This document shows positions 12,633 to 24,600 of a stretch of 64,000 nucleotides of DNA, one piece after another. This stretch comes from Ariolimax columbianus. Taxonomy: Eukaryota > Mollusca > Gastropoda > Stylommatophora > Arionidae. How positions within the stretch are numbered: the first letter of the stretch is position 1; every line of letters starts with the position of its first letter. Made by a program: the position numbers and the translations under genes. The stretch covers positions 97,300,641 through 97,364,640 of the forward strand of contig JAVGWX010000007.1 of NCBI GenBank assembly GCA_036924085.1. Direction: 5' to 3'. The notes beneath the pieces were generated by a model. The model saw nothing but the letters and a program-made list of their open reading frames with translations, searched no databases and was not told the origin of the DNA.

Positions 12633-15600
12633 CCCCCCCCAAAAAAAAAAAAAATTGCATTCTTATGTTACCAAGAATAATTATGTTAGATTTCAAAATG
12701 ATATATCATATCTTGTCTTGTTCCTTACAGAAGATTCTCTTCCTCTTACCTGAAATAGTCCACAAGCGATGGATGTTCCACAGTATAGGTTAGTTTACAG
12801 AAAACATAAATCTTGTTTAGTTTAGTCACTTTTGTTGAATTTTAGTTAGTTACGTTTTTGGTTATCCATGTTTAATGTTACTGAGACTAGTTATTGAGTT
12901 GATTGCTCTAGTTTAGCTGGAAGCGTGGTAGTCTTGTTTGAAACTCTTCATTTGCTGAACGACCTGGTGTTTGAGTTTGAAATGGTTTTAATATCTGCAG
13001 GACGAGTCATGAAGAAGCTGCTCCATCCAGGGAATAGTTTACAGGTACATTGTTTTTGAATCATCATTTTGTAGCAATTGTACTTGACCTTTTACCAGCT
13101 TCCTGTTTCATGTTTTGTGACCTGAAATAATAATTTGGAAAAAAAAAATTATGTTAACATTTCCATGGGCGATTAAAAGGACTACTGGAAATGTGTTGAG
13201 GGAACTCTTAGAGAGGGGTTATTACATCAGAAAGAAGCATGTTGTGTTTTAGGTCCATGATTTTTAAAAAATACATGCATAGGAGAAGCTAAAAGTGTAG
13301 AAAGCATGATATTTATCAAGGCTAATTCAAAACAGTTGAATTATTGTTTTGTTTTTAAAGAAGTTATGTTATTCTTGTAATGTTTTTAAATACTGTGTGT
13401 GCCTCAAGTATATTTATGTCTATTTTAAATACTGAAATGTTTGCTGACTGTATAGTCTTTTAGTGTTTAACAGTGTTATCTATGCTGTTTTTAAAATGTG
13501 TAATCTGTGCAGTTATGGAAAGTGGAATCTTTTGCTTATAGGCATGTTGTTTATAGGTAGTGGTAATGTGCTGCTTATGGATAGCATAATCTATGCTGTT
13601 TGTGGATAGAGTAATCTTTGCTATTTGCGAACAGTAATCTGTGCTATTTATGGTTAGTGTATGAAATGTGTAATCTTGTTCTGATGTTTATTTGTTGCAG
13701 CTTCGCTGCCAGGGTGTGAGGTTATTTCTTGTATGGTACCAGTGCTTACAAGAAAATGCCAGTGAAGAATGTCATCAGATTTTCTATAACCTTGTTCCAG
13801 GACTTGGGGAAGGAGAAGGTCAGGACATGCTGACTTTAATGACAGACAACATGTTATGGACAGATAGTGAGTACTTGACTGCATGCTTCTATTAAACTGT
13901 ATCACGCGTACGGCGAATCTGGCCGACTAACGTCATGTAAATCGTGCAGTTACATAGCGATCGGCCATTCTAATCAAACTTAAAAACGAACGGCTACGTA
14001 GTAATGGTCTTAACAATACTATTCTTAAATTGTGGAGAGTTCCTTCTTCCGTAATGTGCGGTTAATTACCAGCAATGGCGATTGTGGAATTAGTTCTAGG
14101 CATTTGAAAATTATTGCTTCTGATTTTCGCTTGAAGATTCACCGATTGTCAAGAATTGGGGAGTTAAATTACCAGCACAGATTTTTCTGAGGTAGTCTAC
14201 CTAGATGGTTTATTTAGATACAATAATTACGTTGATAGTCGAAGTGATAGACATATCCATAATGGCAAACATTGGTAATCCGTTGTCTGCGATTTTATAA
14301 ATTTTGTTTTTCAACTGGCGGACACTGGAAGCAAGAGAGTCTTAGTGGGCTGTTTTTTCAACACTATCACCTTTTTTTTTAAATCTCAGAAATTAAAACA
14401 AAAACAATAACACCAACAAATTCTTTATTCATTTATTTCTCTACTCACAAACAAACCGTATCAATAGATGGTCAAATATAAATGTTACAGGCTCTCACAG
14501 TAGCAACAATAGTTAAATGAAATCATAAAATAATGCAGCGTAATGGGAAATTGCATGAATTTTGTATGCAGAGTGGTAAAGGTTAAACACTCAAGCAGGA
14601 GAGCAGTGTAGTCATCACTGATGGGAATCTAGCATGATTTATTTTTTAACTTCCCTTTTTTTCTCTCTTTTTTTTCTTTCTATTTGCCTCTTACATTCAT
14701 GTTAATAATAATGATAGTTTCCTCATTGCGGTTGAAGATATTGGCAGCGTCAGATATCCTAGTACAAAAACAAACTTTACTGCACATATCACTCAATTAA
14801 CCAGGAGAAAATTGTCCAACTAGGTGGCAATATCTTGCTTGAACATCCACCTGACAGCCCCATTTTAGCCACCAATGATTTCCACCTAAAAACCAACTTG
14901 GCGGCAGATGTTTCGCAAATGAAGAAGAGATTGAATGCAAAATGAAAATGTGACTGAGACAGCAGACCAAAGACTTCTATGCTGCAGGTTTTGGTGTATT
15001 GTTAAAGCTATGGGATAATTGTATCAATGATGGTGGAAAATATGTTGAGAAATAATGGACAATGTAAGTATAATAAATCGATTTCAAGTCTGTATCTCAG
15101 TTGTTTTTTATTAGTCATTTGTGACCTATTGACTGACCAGTCTGTAATCACTTATCTTCCAATAACTGATTGTTGACTGCTATAGTGGTTTTTACAGGGA
15201 CTTCTGAATAGCATTGGCTAGAACACTGGCTTCTCACGGCAACAGGTGCTAAATTGAATTCCTGGTGCAAACGACAACTCAAACTACCTGGGAGTTGCAT
15301 TTGATCGGCGCATGACATGGAAAAGTGAGATCGAGAGTAAGCGAATGAGAGCCAGACAAAGAATGGCAATCATGAGGAAACTTGCTGGCACAAGCTGGGG
15401 AGCAGACGAAAGAATACTAAAGAAACTGTACATTGGAAGAGTGAGACCAGTTCTCGAGTATGGCATTGCGGCATGGACAACAGCAGCAAAGGCGAACTTT
15501 GATAAAATTAGCAAACTTCAAAACCAAGCCATGACAGTTATAACAGGAGGCATGAAGTCAATGCCAATTGTAGAACTTGAAAAGATTACAAATCTGCAAT

Positions 15601-18600
15601 CTATAACCGACAGAAGAGACTGCAGAGCCCAGCAGCAAGCAGAGAAACTCAGAAGACTGACTGACCATCCAATGCATCAGAGACTAAATAGATTTGGAAA
15701 TGGGAAACTAAAGCGGAGAAACTTTGCAGAAATAGCCAAAGCAAAGATGAGCGAAGACCCTATGAACACCGTAACAATACCAAAGCCCATCCCTACTGTA
15801 CGCAAACCTGCCTGTGGAAGCAGCATATCATTCCGGAGGTGGTAGAAAATATACCAGGTATTGGAAACAAGAACACCAGTTGAACCGAAGAGAGCAGGTC
15901 GTTGTCTTCAGACTTCGCACTGGCCACAACAGACTGAGGCACCACCTCTTCAACAAATTGAAGATAGGGTGTACCGACGAATGCCCGTGCGGTACTGGTA
16001 AAATGACCACTGAACATCTGCTGCAGAACTGCCCGACATACGAGGATCAGAGAGAGCAGATGTGGCCATTGCCAGTGGAACTGCAAGACAAGCTCTATGG
16101 TAGTGGCGAGAGTCTCAGGATGACCGCCGCTTTTTTCGAGAAAATAATGGTTACTGTCTGACTGTGTACGCAGAAGAAGAAGAAGAAGGAAACAAGAACA
16201 GCCAGACTGAGAAAGAAAGAAGAGACATAACCCTGAGGTACATAACGGAAAACTACCCAAGCATGGACTGGACCCATGCATACACCGACGGTTCTGTAAC
16301 AAACACAACACAGAACGGCAGGGCAGGGGTATTCCTGAGCCTACCAAATGGTAGAAAAATAACACTGTCAGTGGCAACTGGAAAATTCTCAAGCAATTTC
16401 AGAGCAGAGGCACTGAGGGCTGCAGTAGAAACAATGCTGACAGGTGAAAGCCAGATAGTCCTGTTTACAGATGCCCTGGCCGTAGTCACAGCACTAAAAA
16501 GCAAGAAAAATACTGAACTTAATGATTTAAGAGCAGTACTCTGTCAACTATGCCAGCAGTCCGCACCAAAAAGAGTAGTGGTACAGTGGGTTCCATCCCA
16601 CTGTAACATCCAAGGCAACGAGGAGGCAGACAGAATGGCACAAGAAGGTGCAAGACTACCACAACCAGATTCTAGTGTGACCTACGAAGAGTCCAAAAGG
16701 CTTATTAGGGCCAGATACATGGCCAAATGGGAAACAGAACATACTGGCTACACAAAAAATGATGCCTATTACCAGTTGAACAGAAGAGAGCATGTCGTGG
16801 TCTTCAGACTCCGCACAGGCCACAACAGACTGAGGTACCACCTATTCAATAAACTGAGGATAGGTGGCACTGACGAATGCACTTGTGGTACCGGGAAAAT
16901 GACCGCTGAACATCTGCTGCAAAACTGCCCGACATACGAGCACCAGAGAAAGCACATGTGGCCCTCACCAGTGACAACACTAGACAAGCTCTATGGCAGT
17001 GTCGACAGCCTCAGGATGACCGCTGCTTTCTTCAAGCAAATACAGGTTGATGTTTGAACAGCATAAGAAGAAGAAGAAGAATCCCTGGTGATGATAAGTT
17101 CCAGATTACCCACCTGTAAATGGGTATATGATTTAATGCTAAGGAAGGAAACTGGTCACTCCACCTACAAACAAAACTCTATCCTCCATCATACAATGAT
17201 CTCCAATACTTCAACAACCCTGAAAACAGTTGTTCTGCTAAGTGGCCAGACACTTTGAATTTGTACACGCATATAAACCAGAAAGCTATAGGTTCAGTCC
17301 TCAGGTATGGCTAGGAAGGAAAATAACATGAGGCTGACACTTGGTAGTTTTGACCCAAGTGGACAGATCCTTATTAGTGTGTCAAGAAGAGTTAAAAGAT
17401 CATAAAACTTGGGTTGGTGGGGGAGGGGAGGGGGTGTGCTTCTGTTGATCAGATTGTCTTTTATGTCATTGCTTTGAATAATTTGCTAACAGTATAATTA
17501 TCGCATGCACTCAGTTTAGTTTAGATTTATGGACATGTGCAGGCTGATGTCAAAATATGTTCAGATGACTAGACAGCAAACAGTATGAACTCATTACACC
17601 ATGTTTTCTTAAGCACATGAAGATAACTATTTTTCACTGTCAAATGTAATTTTATCATTACATTTTAAAATATGTTAACCCTTTTCAGTCCGGCTTAATT
17701 TTATCTGTTATCTTTTCATCTTGGCCAAAATGCAGGAATTTTTGCATCAAAATTTTATTCAAAATAAGATAAAATTAATATTGAGCTAAATTTATTATCT
17801 AGGCATTGTAAGACACATAATTAAACTATCTATGGCATAAGGATAAGCAAATCAAGAATGACTGCTTGAGAATGTAAAATGACATGAGAAAACTGGTGGA
17901 TAGGCCGATGTGTGGAAATTGAAGATCTGAAGAGAACGGAAATTCAATTAAATATATAATAAAGCAAAACTGTCTTTTAGTAAATATAAGGGCATACAAT
18001 TACGGATGATAAGACAGCGAAACCAATAACAAACCCAGAGAGCAAAAAAGAAAGATGATGAGAATATGTTACAAACCTGAATGGGTGCCTGCATTCAGAT
18101 AACAGACCATTAAATGACATGACTTTGGTAGAATAGAGATTACTATTACCAGAGAAGAATTTCAAAAGATATTTTCCTCAATCCCAATCAGCAAATCACC
18201 AGAGATAGATGAGTTACCTATCAAACCACCCATAAGGTGGGAGGGGGTGGGGGGGGGGGGAACTTTACAAAATTTACTTTTTAAGCATGTTAATTAACAG
18301 CAATGGAATATTGCCAAAAGATCACTAGCCCGCAGGTGATCTTCCCCGTGGTCATCTTCTGTCTCGTGGGTACCAGATTGCTGTCGCTGTGCTCCAACAG
18401 TCATCAGTTCTCCAAAACAGGTGATCAGCACAGCAATGCTTTGCCTTGTCTGCGTGGGCAACTGCATCCTTCACCCATGATATTTGCTGTACGTCTGTGT
18501 TGTGCAGGCCTTTCGACCGTTTGTTGTGGAGCGTCTTTCCAGGGAGGCTTGGGTCACTCTGTGTTTTGGACTCTATTTCTTTTATAAGTGTCCATGTTTC

Positions 18601-21600
18601 TGTGACATAACACATTGCAGGTAGAACTGTGGAGTTGAATAGGGAGGCGAGCAGACTCTGGTCGTGGATATGGTCTAGTGCCGTCTTTATGATGAGAAAG
18701 CCACCCAGCTGACGCGACGATGTCTTGTTAGTTCTGGGTTTAGGTTGCTCTGCATGTTCAATAAGCGTCCCCGAGAGATATACTCCTCAACGTCCTTCAG
18801 ATTCTCGTCATCGAGGATGACTGGGTCATTTGTAGTGAAACGATTACACATGACTTTTGTCTTGGAGGTGTTCGTCTCGAGATCGGCTTTTCTCCCTACT
18901 TTGAACTCCCCTGGGTTCAACCATTCACTCTGTACATAAATTTATGCTGTACCGACAGCGGTCTTATAATAAACAATGGGGCAACATTCCTTCCCATATT
19001 ACGCATATATGCCAGTAGGTATCACATGCTCCTCTACTACCATGCTCACAAATTCTTTGATAAAATAGCATTTGCCTAATAGCATCAATAGATCAAAATT
19101 TGAACTCCCCTGGGTTCAATTGTTCAAGCTGTACGTAACCTTTGCTGCACCGACAGCGGTCTTATAATATAAAACAATGATGTAGGCATCGCCATGCTCC
19201 TCTACCATTACTATACTTTTAGGATATAGCGTGCTAAGAGCACCAACCCTTCTCTGGTGGTCTCTCTAGTCTCCCAGTTCCATGAGGTATCCTGCATCCC
19301 ATGAACTCTTCTCACCCCTGAGGCAAATCCCTCTCAGGTCCCATCATAATCATTAACCCTGAGGCAACTCCCTCTCAGGTTTCCCTAATCAACCCTGAGG
19401 CAACCGCCTTCTCAGGTCTCTAATCAAGTCCCATGAGGTATCCTGCGTCTCATGAACTCTCAACCCTGAGGCAACTCTCTCTCAGGTGTCCCTAATCATT
19501 AACCCTGAGGCAACTCCCTCTCAGATCTCCCAAATCATCAACCTTGAGGCAACTCCCTCTCAGGTGTCCCTAATCATCAACTTTGAGGCAACTGCCTTTT
19601 CAGGTCTCCCTAAACCATCAACCCTGAGGCAACTCCCTCTCAGATCTCCCAAATCATCAACCTTGAGGCAACTCCCTCTCAGGTGTCCCTAATCATCAAC
19701 TCTGAGGCAACTGCCTTTTCAGGTCTCCCTAAACCATCAACCCTGAGGCAACTCCCTCTCAGATCTCCCAAATCATCAACCTTGAGACAACTCCCTCTCA
19801 GGTGTCCCTAATCATCAACCCCGAGGCAAGTCCCTCTCAGGTGTCCCTAAACCATCAACTCTGAGGCAACTGCCTTTTCAGGTCTCCCTAAACCATCAAC
19901 TCTGAGGCAACTGCCTTCTCAGGTCTCCCTAAACCATCAACCCTGACGTAACTGCCTTCTCAGGTCTCCCTAAACCATCAACTCTGAGGCAACTGCCTTT
20001 TCAGGTCTATAAACTTCATCGCCCCTGAGGCAAATCCCTCTCGGGTCACCCAAATCATAATCATTAACCCTGAGGCAACTCAATAAGTAGCAAACAAGAT
20101 TACAATCATCTGAAAGAATATTTACATGTTAACAGGGGAGTCCCCATGATGTAATTGGATTGGAAAGCAACGTCAGATTGTTGCTGCCCCCCAAAAAACA
20201 ACACCGTTAGGTGTGGCTATCACTGAACTATTCCTATTACCAGCCAAACAATCTTGGCAAACTTTATAGAAACAATTTAGTTCAAATCATCTGAACATTG
20301 ACCAAGTCAACCAACTTCGTTAACCCGTCTGAACACAATACATTCATACTCAAAAGCAATATCATACGTAATGCAATAATAAAACAATGGTACATCATAC
20401 AATACTCAAAGCAATATGGTGCGTCATACAATAATACACACCACCATCTTTGCTCTGTGTGCAAAAACACAAGTCTTTTATCAATGTGTGCACACAAAAA
20501 AAACAGCGAGATACGGGTAATGGTTCTATCAACCTCCCTCACCATCCGAGCTTCTCGGGGAAACTGTCACGGCTAACTATTATCCCATTGTTTTCAAATG
20601 ACAATGGCCTCTTACAACAGGCTTCTCCGTCTAGTCATTGTCATGGCTATCGTTCAGTCACGGGACAGAACTCTGGTGACTATAGCTCATCACATGTTTT
20701 AGTCGTCACTTTAGACGCCTTTTACGACTTGCACTCAGTGTAGCAGTGGACATATTCTCTGGACCTGCAAGACAGTGTCCCCCCGTGCTCCACGCGGGTC
20801 TTACATTAATATTACCTGCCAGTATAACAAAATAACACTTCCTCCTTGCTACACAATGCAAGGGAAACAATGCATAAAACAATCCCTACTTGTAGGCGGG
20901 GTGTCTCCCAGTTTACCCTGGTTCATTATGAGGTACACAAAAAATTGCTTGCATAAACGAGTATTTCATTTATTGACATGCTCTCCCCTGCAAATGTCTC
21001 CTGCCTCAGCCTCCCCCTAAATCTATCCTTCCTTCTCTCCCTCTTAAATGCTTTCAAGCACCTTTTGCCGGTCTCTGCCGACGTCGTCCCTATGCTCCAC
21101 TTTATTTTGGGTCAAAAGGTCACCACATGGTGTGTCTTCTACCTCCACCTCCATATCCTCTTCCTCCACTATACTCTCTTCTAACTCGTCTCTGTCTTCT
21201 ATCGCCCCCACTGCCTCATCGACCCTGTTTCACACATGAGGGCCTTCTCATGTTTGGCCTGGTCAGAGAGGATATCCGTGTTGTCACTCAGACGTCTTTC
21301 TAAGTTGGCTATCCTCTCCGTCAGCACTACCATCTTACTCTTACAGTCTTCTACCTCCCCCTCCAGCTTTCTTATCCTATCCTCCCTCCTGAACCTACCC
21401 ATCCCCCTCAAGGCGAACAACCTTAAGCTGCTTTGAGCACTTATTTGTCGCTTCATGGGCTCCCTCCTGTCTATTCTATTTTCCCCCGCTCCCTCCATGG
21501 GGTCTACTTTGGTCCTCCAATTATCGGGGACTACCGTGCCACACCCTGGCATGATATGGTCAAGTGCTTTGCACTTATAGCTCCTCAACACTCTCCTACT

Positions 21601-24600
21601 ACTAGCCCTAACTATAACACATAGTGCTGCCATGCTAAAGTTAAGGCCCCACAATAAATATATCGTCTACACAATTCAGAATAACAAATATATCGCCTAC
21701 ACAATTCAGAATAACAAATATATCGCCTACACAATTCAGAATAACAAATATATCGCCTACACAATTCAGAATAACAAATATATCGTCTACACAATTCAGA
21801 ATAACAAATATATCGCCTACACAATTCAGAATAACAAATATATCGCCTAGACAATTCAGAATAACAAATATATCGCCTACACAATTCAGAATAACAAATA
21901 TATCGCCTACACAATTCAGAATAACAAATATATCGCCTACACAATTCAGAATAACAAATATATCGTCTACACAATTCAGAATAACAAATATATCGCCTAC
22001 ACAATTCAGAATAACAAATACCTTTATATCGGTATGTAAGCAAATATGATTATTAGCCTGGGGAAAAAACAAGTTACACAACAGTTTAAATAAATTTGAA
22101 AATCTTACCTATCTGACACTTCTGGGTATCAAGATGCTGAGCAGCGCATGAGCTGCAGTGGTCAGCGACTCATAGCTGATTGCTAGCATCAGGGCCAGCG
22201 AACCATAGCTGCCAAGACCCTTCTATACCTCCACGCGGTGATCCTGGATAACAGGCTGCAGCAGGGCAGACTGGCTAAGGAGAAGGGATCGAAGAGGGAA
22301 TGCTAACCTGGTACTCAAAAAGTGCTTGCTGAAGTCGGATGTGTTGGACCGAAAGGTGCAAATATCGCAGCCAAGCTGTAAACTACGACACAACGCATTC
22401 CGTTCTCTGGACTACATTCTGCTACTTAAGCCCTTTCAGGGTTTGGTAGTGGGAGATTGAGAACGAACGAAGAAGAAGAAGATAACACTTCTGAATCAAC
22501 AGTGCACTTCTTAATCTAACTCAACAATGCACTTAATCTAACTCAACAATGCACTTAATCTAACTCAACAATGCACTTAATCTAACTCAACAATGCACTT
22601 AATCTAACTCAACAATGCACTTAATCTAACTCAACAATGCACTTAATCTAACTCAACAATGCACTTAATCTAACTCAACAATGCACTTAATCTAACTCAA
22701 CAATGCACTTAATCTAACTCAACAATGCACTTAATCTAACTCAACAATGCACTTAATCTAACTCAACAATGCACTTAATCTAACTCAACAATGCACTTAA
22801 TCTAACTCAACAATGCACTTAATCTAACTCAACAATGCACTTAATCTAACTCAACAATGCACTTAATCTAACTCAACAATGCACTTAATCTAACTCAACA
22901 GTGCACTTAATCTAACTCAACAATGCACTTAATCTAACTCAACAATGCACTAAATCTAACTCAACAATGCACTTAATCTAACTCAAAAATGCACTTAATC
23001 TAACCCAACAATGCACTTAATCTAACTACCACGTGTTCCTTCCTCCTTTCGATTCTGAATTTGCCTGCTACTTAATTACACTAATGTCCATGTGTCCTTC
23101 CGCGACAACAGTACAGTGAAGGCCCTGTCACAATTGCAAACAAATCATGGAACTCTGCACCATTTAATGATCCGTATGTAGCAGAGAGGACAGGGTCTTG
23201 CTCTATCTAATCTAACTAAGGCCGCTCTTCATCTACACACCTTAATCTGAATGATCTAACAATAAACTCAGATAAACAAATTCTTTATTCCTTACTAAAC
23301 TGACACTCTTCTATTCACAACTCGCTCACTCCTATCCAGGGATTACCTAACCTAACAATCTCTACCCCTACACCTAAACTATTGTCAACAGTCACCTTTC
23401 CCGTGCTTGGCTTGCCGTGACGTACCGCGAGTCCGAATTATGGCCGGAACAGCACCGGTTAGTGCCTCGTGTTGCGACCTCAACCCAGATAGATCGCCCT
23501 TGGTCTTGTTCTTTCGTCCTTTCGTTTGACGAATTGCGTTATGGACGTCAGGAAAAACCGAATCAGCAGCCGCAGGTATGAATTGTCGTGTGTTGAACAG
23601 GAGCCGACTGACCACGTGGTAGCATGTCGCGAGTCAGCACATGGTCCAGATGACAACGTTCACTCCCACAGCGGGCGATTATGGCCAACTGCTCGGAGGA
23701 TCGTTCACGTAGCTGGCGCTGGTCACATCCCAGCCTAAATGAAGTGGTACTCACAGGTGTAGACTTGGAATACATTGAAGGTGTCGGCCGCTTGGAAACC
23801 TCGTGTAAATGCGTCAGACCTGGAAAAACCGTGTAGCTCGTGCTGGTGACCTCTTAGTGTGCGGCGCTCAACTGTCTCTCTTCAATGACTCGCTCTTCAA
23901 AAATCGTGTAATATTTCTGTAGATGTATCGTAGCGTATCTGCTGCAGATGGTGTAACGTTTGTCTTCTCTGCAAACAATTGTGTAATGTTCGTCTTCTCT
24001 GCAAAAATTGTGTAACGTTCATCTTCTCTGCAAAAATTGTGTAACGTTTGTCTTCTCTGTAAAAATTGTGTAACGTTTGTCTTCTCTGTAAAAATTGTGT
24101 AACGTTCGTCTTCTCTGCAAAAATTGTGTAATGTTAGTCTTCTTTAAAAATTGTGTAATGTTCGTCTTCTCTGCGAATTCGTGTAAGGTGAGGATCCTCT
24201 TCTAAATTGCGTTAAGTTCCTCCCTCCTTCAAATCGTGTTAAGGTTCGTCTTTCCTTCAAAGCTTTCTCTAAATCGTGTGAAGTCTTCTCTGCAAATGTC
24301 TCCCAGTCTATCTTCTCAAATCGTGCAGTCTAATGCTTCGTGTTCCCCAATTGCGTGTTGTAAGAAAAGGCCACTGCTCCTGGCTCGCCAGGCTTTTTAT
24401 GACACAAGACTATTTTCTTAGTCGGCGCTACTTGCAAGATGGCGTTGCTATTACTCCTCTATCCTGAGTGGTGAGGTCCCAGTGGGAAGTCCGTGGGGAG
24501 ACAAGATTTGTCTGCCCAGACTAAATCTGTCACATTTGTGATGAGCATTATGTCATCTGCAAAACGGAGGTGGGTAAGTCGCTTGCCATTGATGTTTATG

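Larger units (their letters stand above)
18905..24530. mobile_element. Unidentified insert of about 5.6 kb splitting LINE C
   Basis: It separates the FADD part (right) from the NTSKTK part (left) of one antisense LINE; in the plus copy at 4690-5760 these motifs are about 100 nt apart. The left end has two direct copies, about 198 bp apart (18900 and 19098), of tttgaactcccctgggttca followed by a segment ending ccgacagcggtcttataat. Inside are four different minisatellites, a SINE A copy and a 151-codon coiled-coil frame. No LTRs, terminal inverted repeats or transposase were recognised, and the exact ends are uncertain by tens of bases. Confidence 0.5.

Noticed and set aside
15793..16392. 199-codon minus-strand frame
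   Set aside because: Reverse shadow of the RNase H LINE F.
21612..22081. 143- and 146-codon repeats [10 protein letters not shown] and [10 protein letters not shown]
   Set aside because: A 30-bp tandem repeat gives perfect periodic frames in any register; a repeat protein is not supported.
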